Part shown: one piece after another, positions 52,435-62,300 of the stretch
Position numbering within the stretch: position 1 is the stretch's first letter
Layout: each line of letters begins with the position of its first letter
Assembly: GCA_934271465.1 (NCBI GenBank)
Contig: CAKQRQ010000004.1
Location: forward strand, 1-64,000
Source of the DNA: an uncultured Alphaproteobacteria bacterium
Lineage (GTDB): Bacteria; Pseudomonadota; Alphaproteobacteria; RF32; CAG-239
Length of the DNA: 64,000 nucleotides
Direction of reading: 5' to 3'
Translations under genes and position numbers: made by a program
Notes under the pieces: generated by a model
Seen by the model: the letters and a program-made list of their open reading frames with translations, nothing else
Databases searched by the model: none
Told to the model about the DNA's origin: nothing

Positions 52435-53483
52435 TGGATTTATCATTTTTATTTTATCTAAGTTCGGGATTATTTCTCGGGTGGTCTGTCGGAGCAAGCG
52501 AGGCCTCCAACTTTGGCTCGGCTGTCGCCACAAAGATGATAAAATTCAGAACAGCCGCTGTTATTGCCTCGGTCTGTGTGATTATCGGCGCAGTTTATGC
52601 CGGTGCCGGAACATCGCAAACCCTCGGAAAGCTTGGCGGAATTAACACCCTCCCCGGAGCATTTATGGCGGCTTTTTCAGCAGCGCTTGCCGCCTATTGG
52701 ATGGTCAAACTGGCGATTCCCGTTTCAACATCTCAGGCCATTGTCGGAGCCATCATCGGCTGGAACTTTTTTTCAGGACGTCCAACAGATATTTCAACTC
52801 TGTCCCAAATTGTTTCCGCATGGATTCTCGGTCCCGTTTTAGCAGGGATTATTGCGATTCTTTTATATGGTGTTCTCAAATTTTTATTCAAAAAATGGCC
52901 GATTCATTTATTACGCAAAGATTGCTATACAAGAGTGGCGCTTATATTGGCGGGAGCTTTCGGTTCTTATGCCCTCGGCGCCAACAACATTGCTAACGTA
53001 ATGGGCGTGTTTGTAGATTCAAGCCCGTTGCAAAAGCTTGAATTGCCCCTTGGGCTGACGCTCAACAGCGCCCAAGTTCTGTTTTTGCTCGGCGGTATTG
53101 CCATTGCCGTGGGGATAAGCACCTATTCCAAAAAAGTAATTTACACCGTCGGCAACACGATTATGAAGCTTTCGCCTCTGATGGCATGGGTTGTCGTCGC
53201 CGCACAAGGTTTAGTTTTGTTTATCTTTTCATCTAAAGGACTACAGGAATTTCTGCTTAATCTTGGACTTCCGGCTTTGCCGCTTGTTCCCGTTTCCAGC
53301 ACGCAAGCCGTCATCGGCGCCGTTGTCGGCCTCGGCGTTGCCAAAGGCGGCCATGTCCTCAATTGGCCTGTTCTCGGAAAAGTCGGTATCAGTTGTATTA
53401 TCACACCTATTTTTGCAGCTTTAATCTGCTATATTTCTTTGTTTTTCCTTCAAAATGTTTTCGGGCAGGTGGTCTATAAATGA
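52434..53483 (+). CDS. pit: Pit-family inorganic phosphate transporter
   Basis: 349 residues with about ten membrane helices. The two PiT signature halves are SVGASEASNFGSAVATKM near the N-terminus and YALGANNIANVMGVF in the middle. PVSTSQAIVGAIIGWN and PVSSTQAVIGAVVGLG mark the internal duplication. It couples phosphate (as metal phosphate) to protons or Na+. It lies between its DUF47 partner and rlmH, overlapping both. Confidence 0.93.
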   Translation: MDLSFLFYLSSGLFLGWSVGASEASNFGSAVATKMIKFRTAAVIASVCVIIGAVYAGAGTSQTLGKLGGINTLPGAFMAAFSAALAAYWMVKLAIPVSTSQAIVGAIIGWNFFSGRPTDISTLSQIVSAWILGPVLAGIIAILLYGVLKFLFKKWPIHLLRKDCYTRVALILAGAFGSYALGANNIANVMGVFVDSSPLQKLELPLGLTLNSAQVLFLLGGIAIAVGISTYSKKVIYTVGNTIMKLSPLMAWVVVAAQGLVLFIFSSKGLQEFLLNLGLPALPLVPVSSTQAVIGAVVGLGVAKGGHVLNWPVLGKVGISCIITPIFAALICYISLFFLQNVFGQVVYK

Positions 53484-53920
53484 AAGCACTGATTCTCGCC
53501 ATCGGAAAATGCAAAAAAAATTCCCCTGAAGCGGCTATTATTGCCGAATATATCAAGCGCTCTTCTTGGGAAATCATCGTCAAAGAAAAAGACAACGCGA
53601 CCCAAGATGAAGAAGCAACCTTTCTACAAGCTAACATTCCACACAATGCCAAAGTCATTGTATTGGACGAGCGCGGCGAAAATATGAAATCTACCGAATT
53701 AGCTGCCAAAATAGCCTCATGGCAGCTCAACGGCACGTCCGAAATCTGCTTTTTGATAGGCGGAGCGGATGGGCATCTGCAATCCACACGAGATAAAGCC
53801 GACCTTATTCTTTCCTTTGGAAAATTAACCCTGCCGCATATGCTGATGCGCGCCGTTCTGGCTGAGCAAATTTACCGTATTCAAACAATTATTGCCGGCC
53901 ACCCGTATCATCGGGAATAA
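53480..53920 (+). CDS. rlmH: 23S rRNA (pseudouridine1915-N3)-methyltransferase RlmH
   Basis: 146 residues of the SPOUT class. VLDERGENMKSTELA, FLIGGADGHL and LPHMLMRAVLAEQIYRIQTI with HPYHRE are diagnostic. It methylates pseudouridine 1915 in helix 69 of assembled ribosomes. It overlaps pit by four bases (ATGA). Its usual neighbour rsfS is 600 bases away on the other strand. Confidence 0.96.
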   Translation: MKALILAIGKCKKNSPEAAIIAEYIKRSSWEIIVKEKDNATQDEEATFLQANIPHNAKVIVLDERGENMKSTELAAKIASWQLNGTSEICFLIGGADGHLQSTRDKADLILSFGKLTLPHMLMRAVLAEQIYRIQTIIAGHPYHRE

Positions 53921-53926
53921 TATCAT

Positions 53927-53954
53927 TTGACTTTTGTCCAAAATCGTCTATAAG
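53927..53954 (+). promoter_or_regulatory. Sigma-70 promoter of the gene at 53982
   Basis: TTGACT, 16 bases, TATAAG, 28 bases before the start codon and directly after the rlmH stop. Confidence 0.65.
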
Positions 53955-53981
53955 AACAATTAGAACTTTAATTTTTATGAT

Positions 53982-54515
53982 ATGGATATAAAAAAAATCA
54001 GCAAACTCTTTCCAGGAAAGAATTTTGCAAAAGAATTAACATCTTTTGATGTATTGGCATTTGAAAGAAACGGACTATTAACTTCCAATGCCCAATACGC
54101 CGCAACAGAGCCCGCATGTTTAATTATAGCGTTAAACAACATGGGCTGTTCAAACTGCGGAACAGGAGATGTGATGCTAATGAACAGATTTACCGAAGGG
54201 GCCTACCAAGAAACCGGTTTTACCGTTACACGCCCATTCGGTTATCTTTTCATGCCGATTGGAAGCAAAGAAGTCTACTCCTATCGCAGTGATGGTGATT
54301 CTCATTTCTCTATTGCCTCAAACCCGTTCAGGGTGTTCGCAAAGAAAGTCGATAACACAATCCACTTTCTCATCTGTGAACAAAGAAAAGGAAGAATCAT
54401 GGCAACCGGAGAAATTAATCATCCGATCATCTTCGATGAATATCTGGAGGAAATAAAGACATTCGAGTCTCCACGACTGCTTGCTGACGCACTAAAAGAA
54501 TACCGCCCTTTATAA
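53982..54515 (+). CDS. Protein of unknown function with CxxC motif
   Basis: 177 residues, no signal peptide or membrane span. The segment NMGCSNCGTGDVMLMNRF holds a CSNC pair that could bind metal or form a redox disulfide. The rest is mixed alpha/beta (PFGYLFMPIGSKEVYSYR, IHFLICEQRKGRI). It has its own promoter and terminator, so it is an independent unit inserted between rlmH and rsfS. No family recognised. Confidence 0.65.
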   Translation: MDIKKISKLFPGKNFAKELTSFDVLAFERNGLLTSNAQYAATEPACLIIALNNMGCSNCGTGDVMLMNRFTEGAYQETGFTVTRPFGYLFMPIGSKEVYSYRSDGDSHFSIASNPFRVFAKKVDNTIHFLICEQRKGRIMATGEINHPIIFDEYLEEIKTFESPRLLADALKEYRPL

Positions 54516-54535
54516 GGGGCGGTATTCCGCTTTTT
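54499..54535 (+). terminator. Intrinsic terminator at the end of the gene at 53982
   Basis: A long stem AATACCGCCC(T)T / AAGGGGCGGTATT with a one-base bulge is followed by CCGCTTTTT. The stem overlaps the stop codon at 54513. Confidence 0.7.
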
Positions 54536-54546
54536 AAAACCTGATT

Positions 54547-54951
54547 TTAAGCTGTCGGCTTTTTAACCATCGACCACATTTTTTCCAAAGAATAAAAAGC
54601 TCTGACTTCCGGTTTAAAAATATGAACAATCACATCATACGCATCAATCAAAACCCAATCAGCTTTTTCTTCCCCCTCGGACATCGACGGAAACCCGTTT
54701 TCTTTCAATTTAAGCTGTAAATTCTCCGCCAATGACGCTACGTGCCGATTCGATGTTCCGCTTGCCACAACCATATAATTAGCAATTGATGATTTGCCTT
54801 CCAAATCAATGACAACAACATCATCAGCCTTGCCGTCATCCAAAGATTTTTTGATAATCTCCAAAATTTGAGTAGCCTCGTCGGCCGTTTTCTTTTCTTT
54901 TTTTACTCTTGCAACCACTTTATCTTTTACTCCTTTTAAATCGGCGACCAT
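54547..54951 (-). CDS. rsfS: Ribosomal silencing factor RsfS
   Basis: 134 residues of the Iojap/RsfS family: DDVVVIDLEGKSSIANYMVV, ASGTSNRHVASLAENL and ADWVLIDAYDVIVHIF. It binds L14 and blocks subunit joining during starvation. The start overlaps the obgE stop by 16 bases, so translation is coupled to another ribosome-linked factor. Confidence 0.94.
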   Translation of the reverse strand: MVADLKGVKDKVVARVKKEKKTADEATQILEIIKKSLDDGKADDVVVIDLEGKSSIANYMVVASGTSNRHVASLAENLQLKLKENGFPSMSEGEEKADWVLIDAYDVIVHIFKPEVRAFYSLEKMWSMVKKPTA

Positions 54952-56003
54952 GTTTTATCTGCCGTTTCCGATTCGGTTTCCGGCAAAACATCTTTCTGTT
55001 CGTCCCGTTTTACCCTGTGGCGGGTAATATATTTATTAATTTCCAACAACGCCTCAAAAATACCCTTACGCGCAACAGCTGACATCAAAAAGACCTTTTT
55101 GCCTGTCGCTTTTTCCAAAGCCTTTTGTTTTTTCAAAGCCTCTTTCTCATCAACCGCATCACATTTACTCAATGCAATAACTTCCGGCTTATCTGGCAAT
55201 TTGGCATCATACAATTCCAGCTCTCTGCGGATATCAAGGTAAGTTTTAACAACATCTTCGCCTGTGACATCAACCAAATGCAACAACGCATAGCAACGTT
55301 CAACATGTTTCAAAAACTTATCCCCGAGTCCGATTCCCTCGTGAGCTCCTTCAATAAGCCCCGGAATGTCAGCAATAACCATTTCGTAATTATCCACCCA
55401 AGCCACACCCAAATTCGGATGAATGGTCGTAAACGGATAATCGGCAATTTTCGGACGAGCTTTAGTAACAACGGACAAAAAGGTTGACTTACCAGCATTG
55501 GGCATTCCCAAAAGCCCTACGTCGGCAATCACTTTAAGCCGCAGCCAAACCCATTTTTCCTCCCCTGGCCAACCGGGCTCGGCATATCTGGGCGCCTGAT
55601 TGGTTGATGTCTTAAACTGAGCATTTCCACGACCGCCGTCACCGCCTTTGGCAATCAAAAACTTTTGCCCCGGCTCAAGCATATCAACAATCAAAGTCTC
55701 CTGATCCTCGGCCAAAATCTCCGTCCCGACCGGAACCTTAATCACAATATCTTCGCCTTTTGGGCCGGTTTTATCCGATCCCATGCCGTTATGCCCTTTA
55801 TGGGCTTTAAAATGCTGATGATACCTAAAATCAATAAGCGTATTCAGATTCGGAACGGCCTCAATATAGACACTGCCGCCCTTGCCTCCGTCACCACCGT
55901 TCGGTCCGCCGAACTCAATATATTTTTCACGACGAAAAGACACGCAGCCGGCGCCGCCGTTGCCTGATTGAATAAATATTTTTGCCTGATCCAGAAACTT
56001 CAT
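54936..56003 (-). CDS. obgE: GTPase Obg
   Basis: 355 residues from the ATG at 56003; upstream codons add an unrelated leader. The Gly-rich Obg domain (SGNGGAGCVSFRREKY, GGPNGGDGGKGGSVY) precedes the G domain with P-loop GMPNAGKST, DIPGLIEGAHEG and SKCD. It acts in late 50S assembly and stress control. The order rplU-rpmA-obgE is the conserved bacterial arrangement. Confidence 0.96.
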   Translation of the reverse strand: MKFLDQAKIFIQSGNGGAGCVSFRREKYIEFGGPNGGDGGKGGSVYIEAVPNLNTLIDFRYHQHFKAHKGHNGMGSDKTGPKGEDIVIKVPVGTEILAEDQETLIVDMLEPGQKFLIAKGGDGGRGNAQFKTSTNQAPRYAEPGWPGEEKWVWLRLKVIADVGLLGMPNAGKSTFLSVVTKARPKIADYPFTTIHPNLGVAWVDNYEMVIADIPGLIEGAHEGIGLGDKFLKHVERCYALLHLVDVTGEDVVKTYLDIRRELELYDAKLPDKPEVIALSKCDAVDEKEALKKQKALEKATGKKVFLMSAVARKGIFEALLEINKYITRHRVKRDEQKDVLPETESETADKTWSPI

Positions 56004-56104
56004 TTTCTTTTTTCCGTTTATTTTTTCAAGATATCCTGTTTTGAAGAAAAGTAAAGGGGACGCTTCAAAACATCCCCTCACAAATCTTTGCGGTATCCTA
56101 AAAA

Positions 56105-56359
56105 CTATTCGGCAACAACAGAAACAACCGTTCTGTCACCGGCTTTTTTAGAAAAGACAACCTTTCCTTCGCTGGTAGCGAAGATGGTGTGATCCTTACC
56201 CATGCCGACATTAGCACCCGGATGATACTGAGTGCCGCGCTGACGAACAATGATGTTTCCGGGGATAACAGCCTGACCGCCGGATTTTTTCAAACCCAAA
56301 CGGCGTCCGATAGAGTCGCGCCCGTTAGAAGAGCTACCACCTGATTTCTTATGAGCCAT
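56105..56359 (-). CDS. rpmA: Ribosomal protein L27
   Basis: 84 residues. The start MAHKKSGGSSSNGRDSIGRR, then GGQAVIPGNIIVRQRGT and HPGANVGMGKDHTIFA, is unmistakable L27. Its N-terminus reaches the peptidyl transferase centre. The N-terminal cleavable extension of Firmicutes is absent. It lies 15 bases after rplU. Confidence 0.98.
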   Translation of the reverse strand: MAHKKSGGSSSNGRDSIGRRLGLKKSGGQAVIPGNIIVRQRGTQYHPGANVGMGKDHTIFATSEGKVVFSKKAGDRTVVSVVAE

Positions 56360-56374
56360 TGTCCAATCTCCTTA

Positions 56375-56677
56375 TTACTTAGCAACTACATCGGTAATTT
56401 TAACCAATGTAATACTCTGTCTATGACCGTTTTTACGACGATAGTTCTGTCTTCTTTTCTTTTTGAAAACAATAACTTTAGCATCTCTGGCCTGTTTCAA
56501 AACAAGAGCCTTAACAGAAGCGCCTGCAACCAACGGAGCCCCGATGGTATCGCCAAGAGCTAAAACTTCGTTAAAGACAATCTCTTTACCTTCTTCTCCG
56601 GCAATTTTTTCAATCTTAATTACATCGCCTGATGTAACGCGGTATTGTTTTCCGCCGGTTTTAATTACTGCATACAT
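56375..56677 (-). CDS. rplU: Ribosomal protein L21
   Basis: 100 residues from the ATG at 56677, which follows AAGGTGG. MYAVIKTGGKQYRVTSGDV, the VIVFKKKRRQNYRRKNGHRQ core and SITLVKIT at the end are L21 features. It is the first gene of the rplU-rpmA pair; the promoter lies at 56719-56746. Confidence 0.97.
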   Translation of the reverse strand: MYAVIKTGGKQYRVTSGDVIKIEKIAGEEGKEIVFNEVLALGDTIGAPLVAGASVKALVLKQARDAKVIVFKKKRRQNYRRKNGHRQSITLVKITDVVAK

Positions 56678-56718
56678 TTTTTCCACCTTTATATTTAAAA
56701 ACATAAAACGTTGCTTGC

Positions 56719-56746
56719 AATATACATAACTTTTCAGCGCTGTCAA
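56719..56746 (-). promoter_or_regulatory. Sigma-70 promoter of rplU-rpmA
   Basis: On the minus strand TTGACA, 16 bases, TATATT, 42 bases before the rplU start codon. Confidence 0.7.
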
Positions 56747-56755
56747 CAAGAATCT

Positions 56756-57244
56756 CTATCTTTTTTTATTTTTGGAAGCGCTTTTTAGCTTTTTAACCAA
56801 CCCGCGATAGAGCTCCGGACGCATAAACTTTCCTTTCCAAATTCCTTTTTTCAAGGCTGCTGCCTGCCGTTCTTCCGCTGTGTATTCATCTCCGTAAGCC
56901 ACCGCCCAACCGTTCAAGACCATCAAACGATTAACACTTGTTCCATCAAACAAAAAACATTCTTTCAACGCCCTGTGATAACGGTCCGTTCCGAGTTTTC
57001 GACAGGTAATTCCCTGCGCAACGAGCTCCTCCAGATACTTCTTTGCATCAATACCGCAGCGGTATTTCCACCCGTTTTCATCGGCACATTTTTGCAAAAA
57101 CTCCGGCGCGTCTATCCCCTGAAGACGAATACGCTCTGTTCCGTATTCAAGACTGTCGCCGTCAACAACATAATAAGCAGCGGCAAAGCCCAAAGATATC
57201 CGGCCCAAACAAAACAATACAGTTAAAACAAAAACTTTTTTCAT
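56756..57244 (-). CDS. Exported staphylococcal-nuclease-like (SNase) protein
   Basis: 162 residues. The signal peptide MKKVFVLTVLFCLGRISLGFA is followed by an OB-fold SNase domain: VVDGDSLEYGTERIRLQGID with APE, KYLEELV and TDRYHRALKECFL. The Asp pair and the Arg in DRYHR match the catalytic set of thermonuclease. It would cut nucleic acid in the periplasm or outside, for nutrient use or defence. The additional cysteines CADENGWKYRC probably form a disulfide. Confidence 0.88.
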   Translation of the reverse strand: MKKVFVLTVLFCLGRISLGFAAAYYVVDGDSLEYGTERIRLQGIDAPEFLQKCADENGWKYRCGIDAKKYLEELVAQGITCRKLGTDRYHRALKECFLFDGTSVNRLMVLNGWAVAYGDEYTAEERQAAALKKGIWKGKFMRPELYRGLVKKLKSASKNKKR

Positions 57245-57398
57245 GATTTTTCCCCTCTTGCGACAAGAGTTTGCGCTTTTTTAAGAAGATTGGCAAGAAA
57301 AAAGCCAAAAATCTATTGAATAACATAAAAAAAAGTTTTGTATTTAACTGTATCTGTCTTAGTATATGGTATATTTATTTAAAAAGCAGGGCAAACGA

Positions 57399-58319
57399 AT
57401 GTTTCGAAAAATTATTTCTTTATGTGTATTTTCAGGTGCGGCTTTCGGTTTAGGCGGATGCGAATATATGCGCACCCACACGGCGCAAGACTTTTTCACG
57501 GGCTCTTTCTTTGAGCAAAAAGACCCCGAAACAAATTACGTCTATCACGAAACAACCGCCGCAGCACCTAAACAGCCAAAGTCCGTTGTCGTCTGCCGAT
57601 CGCAGCAGTGCGCCCCGTCCAAATTGTCAATGTCCAAAGAATATATTTACAATTCTCTATTCCAGCTTTTTGAAAATAATAATTATCAAAGGATTCTGCT
57701 GTGTCAGGCCGACCCTCAAACACATGTTTGCCTTGAAGAATACATTACCCTGCCCTTAATTGTCGGCGCTGTTCCGACAAATGCCTATATTGATTATGCC
57801 AAAATAACGGATATGACGGTCGGCAAAGGCGGAGATTCTCTTAACGTTATCTTGAATTATAACATCACATACGGCGGACAGACTGCTGACTGCACCCCCT
57901 CACAAACGCTCCTCTTTGCACGGAATATTGATCACATCATTATGGAAGATACCGGCTACAATTGCAAAATGACAACCATCGGAACAACAAACGTCAAAAC
58001 AGTCTTTACAATAGACTATATTGATTTGGATTACGGATATATCGGCGGTTACTATTCTATCGGCTTCTCGGGTCCGTCCTATGGCGGCGGAAACGGCTAT
58101 ATGCTTCTGCGTATGCTCAAAAACGCTTATCCGTTAACTCCGGCGCTCAAAGCCCCGAAAAAAACATCTTCTTCCAAAAACACCGCAACAAAGTTAAAAT
58201 TGCCAACTGTCGGAAGCACAAATCCGAATGCCGCTCTCTCTGATGAGTTTCAAAGCAACGATGTTGAAGTCTTTCCGATTGAAAAAGCAAAGCCTCAACC
58301 TGCTGAAACAAAAGAATAA
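57399..58319 (+). CDS. Lipoprotein of unknown function
   Basis: 306 residues from the ATG at 57399. The signal peptide ends in lipobox LGGC with Cys21 as the lipid anchor. The mature part has several cysteines (VVCRSQQCAPS, LLCQADPQTHVCLEE), a Gly/Tyr-rich segment (YIGGYYSIGFSGPSYGGGNG) and a Pro/Lys-rich C-terminal tail. It is predicted to sit in the periplasm or on the outer membrane. I do not recognise a family. A shared terminator with galU follows. Confidence 0.75.
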   Translation: MFRKIISLCVFSGAAFGLGGCEYMRTHTAQDFFTGSFFEQKDPETNYVYHETTAAAPKQPKSVVVCRSQQCAPSKLSMSKEYIYNSLFQLFENNNYQRILLCQADPQTHVCLEEYITLPLIVGAVPTNAYIDYAKITDMTVGKGGDSLNVILNYNITYGGQTADCTPSQTLLFARNIDHIIMEDTGYNCKMTTIGTTNVKTVFTIDYIDLDYGYIGGYYSIGFSGPSYGGGNGYMLLRMLKNAYPLTPALKAPKKTSSSKNTATKLKLPTVGSTNPNAALSDEFQSNDVEVFPIEKAKPQPAETKE

Positions 58320-58330
58320 ATACTTCTTCT

Positions 58331-58366
58331 AAAAAAAAGGCTCGAATTTCATTTCGAGCCTCTTTT
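58331..58366. terminator. Bidirectional intrinsic terminator
   Basis: An 8-bp stem GGCTCGAA / TTCGAGCC is flanked by A8 on the left and TCTTTT on the right, so it can serve both the lipoprotein gene and the converging galU-like gene. Confidence 0.75.
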
Positions 58367-58383
58367 AGAACCATTGCAAAAAA

Positions 58384-59271
58384 CTAGACCATCATTGTCT
58401 GAAGCAAATCACAGCAATAAGCCCTCAAATCGGGATCTTCCATCAAAGACAATTTTAAATTAGACTTTTCAAGCTCTTTATTAGTGCCGCAATCAAAGCG
58501 AATAGCGTCACACAAAACGCCCGTCAGTTTCATGCCTCGTTCAGCCGCAAGCCCCATTGCATCGGCCAAATTAATCTCGCCGTTTGTGCCTTTTTTAACT
58601 TCCGGTAAAATGTCCATAATTTCATTAGGCAAAATATAAGGCCCCATACTGGCATAATTTGACGGAACATCTTCCAGTGCAGGCTTTTCAATTTTTCCTT
58701 TAGCATGAACAATCCGACCGTCCCGAACAGCCCCGATAAGAGCCCCGTAACGAACCATCTGCTCCCTCGGAAATTCCATAATATTTTCAACCATGCCGCC
58801 TTCTTGCTCATAAACATCCAAAAGCTGGGAAAGAATCCCCTTTCCGTGCAGGTTGATATAAACATCATCCGGCCACATCACAACAAAATCCCTGTCGCCG
58901 ACAATTTCTTTCGCCATCAAAATAGCATGTCCATTACCCAAAGGCTGTGCCTGCTCCGCAAAAGAAAATTTCATTCCCTTCGGAATAACTTTTAACAATT
59001 CTTCCAAAATATCCAGCTTATTTTTCTCCTTCAAATGATTTTCAAGCCAAGGATAAGGAGAAAAATGTTTTTCAAACAAATGCTTACAAGACTGATCGCT
59101 ATAAATAAAAACAATTTCCTTAATACCAATTTCAGCACAAGCCTCTACCGCATACTGAATAATTGGTTTGCTGTGCAAAGTCAAAAAACCCTTATGGAGA
59201 GCTTTTGTCGCAGGCAAATTTCTGGTAGATAAACCGGCAACCGGCAAAATACAAACTTCAGGTCTTCTCAT
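58384..59271 (-). CDS. galU: GalU-like UTP-glucose-1-phosphate uridylyltransferase with altered signature
   Basis: 295 residues, normal for GalU. The nucleotide loop reads PVAGLSTRNLPATKALHKGFLTL, whereas GalU normally has AAGLGTR-LPATKA-PKEMLP. The Gly to Ser and Pro-Lys-Glu-Met to His-Lys-Gly-Phe changes lie at the active site. EQAQPLGNGHAILMAKE, VMWPDDVYI and the ASMGPYILPNEIMDIL region are conserved. It probably makes UDP-glucose or a related UDP-sugar, feeding Ugd. A promoter-like TTGAGG-16-TATAGA lies at 59309-59336. Confidence 0.82.
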   Translation of the reverse strand: MRRPEVCILPVAGLSTRNLPATKALHKGFLTLHSKPIIQYAVEACAEIGIKEIVFIYSDQSCKHLFEKHFSPYPWLENHLKEKNKLDILEELLKVIPKGMKFSFAEQAQPLGNGHAILMAKEIVGDRDFVVMWPDDVYINLHGKGILSQLLDVYEQEGGMVENIMEFPREQMVRYGALIGAVRDGRIVHAKGKIEKPALEDVPSNYASMGPYILPNEIMDILPEVKKGTNGEINLADAMGLAAERGMKLTGVLCDAIRFDCGTNKELEKSNLKLSLMEDPDLRAYCCDLLQTMMV

Positions 59272-59308
59272 TTAATAAACTCCACTAAAAAATATACTTA
59301 TGATATAA

Positions 59309-59336
59309 TCTATACCACAGAAAATTTAATCCTCAA
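59309..59336 (-). promoter_or_regulatory. Possible promoter of the galU-like gene
   Basis: On the minus strand TTGAGG, 16 bases, TATAGA, located right after the AsmA stop and 38 bases before the galU-like start codon. Confidence 0.45.
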
Positions 59337-59337
59337 C

Positions 59338-62300
59338 CTATTTTAATTTTACATTCCGACTTTTTTTGACAACATTTTCCACCTTATCGGGTTTATTGAG
59401 GGTATCTCCTGACTTTTCCTTTGAAAAATCAAGAACCTTAACCTCTTCTTTGCTGATTTCTTCCTCTGCCGTTTTAATATCTTCCAAATCTCTGGTTACG
59501 GTAAGCGTCTTACCGGTCTTCTTAATACTGATGCTTCCGGTATTTTCCTCAACCCGTTTTTGATCTGCAGCTTCTGCCAAAGAAAGCTTATAAGCCTTTT
59601 CGGCATCAGAAATTTTAGGCAAAACAATCTCATCAATCAAAGTTTGCGAATTGTCCAGAAATTGCCGTCCCTGAACAAAAGCTTCCGAAATATCGGACAA
59701 TTTTTGATTAATCTGCTCATAGTCAGCAATAGAGGCGTTATCCTTATTGCGCTCTTGAATCTGTTCCATCTCCTTGTCTGTTTGATTCAAATCTTTTATT
59801 TTTGCATCAACTTTCTTTTTATGGAGTTGAAAATCAGCATCGCTCTCCAATGTATAATCTGTTTTAATTTTAGCCAACCGGTCAACATACCTGTCTGTTT
59901 GCGCATGATATGAAAACATGCTCTTTTTAAGCAAATTATAGCTATCCAAAGCTTTAACATATTTTTTGTCATATGATTTTTTCAAATCAGATAAATAAAT
60001 ATCATCACAGCGTTTTTCAAAAGCTTTAATAGTCCCTTTAATTTTCTCGTTAGCATCAGACAGAGTCGACAAAGATTCTTCCGTCACGTTCTCCGTATTA
60101 AAATTATCCATTTTTTCAACCAATGAAGCTAACGCTTGGGCAATATCTTGTTTCAGGAGCGTATAAGCATTAACTGTCTCCTGATTCTCCGCCAAAGCAG
60201 ATCTCTGATCCACCAGCTTTTCTAGCCCGTTTCTGACAGCCAGAACAGTCTCGTTTGCCAAAGTTTTTTGAGCCTCCACCCGCTCATTCCAATAACTTTT
60301 TTCGGCGGCAACTTCCGCGGCTTTTGTTTCTTCCTTTTGCTTTTCCGTTGCCTCATACAACTTAAAAAGTGAGCTGACATTAACATCTACGGACGGATTT
60401 TCCATGCTGTTCCTTAACGAAAATGAAAATTCAGGCAAATATTTAGGCTCATTATACTTAATATTAAAGACAAGATTCATTGTCCAGTCTGTCAAATCGC
60501 CTTCTCCATAGACTTTAATCTCGGCATCTGATGATTTCATAGCTGCCTCGGCAAGCGTGTATTTTCCATCTTCCAACAGCAACCGCCCTGATATTTTATC
60601 AAACAGCGTTACCCCGCTTTTGACATTGTTTTTGACCATATCGGCCAAACCCTCGGTCTTATCGCGTCTGATTAAATCAGCATAAATTTTCGCCAAATCC
60701 ATTCCGCCGACTTCACTGGCCATATCCCTAAACTCGGCTTTTCCTTTAAGATTTGAGACAAACGAGCTCAAGCTGTCCGCCTGTGAGCTGAAATCAAATC
60801 TTAATGCAAACGCGCCGCCACGCAAATAATAAGTCTTGCCGCCCAAAGCAAATTCATTAACTTGCGCATTTTCAATCTTGCCGCTGCCCGAAACCGTCGG
60901 CCGTTCATCCATATGCAGAACCGTCTCCAAAGCAAGCGGCGTATTGTGATAATTGGCCTTAAAATCTTTAAGAGAAGCCACTCCCTGAACAACATCAAGA
61001 TCAAATTGGCTGTCTTTAAAAATATGGCTTTTATAAGACAAGTCCCCAACATCAAACTTGCCTTTCACATCAGCATACAAATAGGGGGTATAGTCTATTT
61101 TGTCGCGATTCCAAAATGGCTTTTCCAAAAATTCCGCCGGAGTTTCTTGTGTCTGCCTATCCAAAATTCCGTTTTCTTTAGATTTTTGCAAAAATTTATC
61201 AATCTCAAATTTGTTAATTTTAAGATTTCCGAGAAAACTCGGCCGCTCGGCAGTATTATCATAAGTAACCTGTCCGGCAAAAGTGTTATAGCCGATATTT
61301 GCCGTCATATTCGAAAAATCCATATTGCTTTTATCACCTTTGATATCCGAAGCAAAATTCAAAAGCCCCAAATTTTTGACAGCCGGCTCATAAGGCGCCT
61401 TCAGATTCTCAAGCAACGCAGCAAAATCCGGATGTTTCAATTCCAAATGCCCGTCATAGCTGAAGCCGTCGCCTTTGCGTAGAGCTTTTCCCTGATACGC
61501 CGCATTCAGCTGTCCCAAAGTCAGTGCCGTATTAAGGGCAAAATTATCCGGAACGCCGTTAATTGTTCCCGTAAGTTCAAAAGCACTAAACTTTTTATAA
61601 TCCAACTGCGGCACTTTAAGTTCAAGTTTATTAATCAAAGATAAGATATCCGAACTCTTGATTTCATATTGCAGATTATCCATCTGAATCACATTGCCAA
61701 ATCCCTGAAGCGTTCCCCTCAAAGCAATACCTGTATTGGCGACCTGTTCAATTTTGCAATAATCGATATCGGCTTTTCCTTGAAACAGATTTCCCTTAAA
61801 GTCGACCTTTTCAAACGGCATACTTTCATAAATAACCAAATCGGCTTTGGCATTCAGTTCCATATCAAACTCATTCAAGACCTCAAGTTTCTTAAAACGA
61901 TAAGCCATCCGTTCCGTCCAGCTTTTAGACTTTTCTTCTTCTGGAAGCGAGCTGATATAATTATCAAAATTAATCGTATCGGCCTGAACAACAAGCATCA
62001 AATCTTTACGATCGCCCGAAACATACGTCGCCTCCCCTGAAAAAGTGCTTTTATCAATCGTAACTTTATACGGAGAAACCTGAACTCTGTCAAAATTTCC
62101 GGTCAATTTGGCCGTCGCCAGCATTTTTTTATAAACGGAAGCCGCATTAGCTTTCGGCTCAATTTCAAGCCATTTCAAAGTCTTCATCAAGTCATTTGCC
62201 GAAATTGCCGTTTCTGCCTGATAATAAACCGTTTCATCATACGGATAAAGCATGCCTTTAAGCTTAACAACCGTTTCCCCCGGTAAAATGACGCTAAAAT

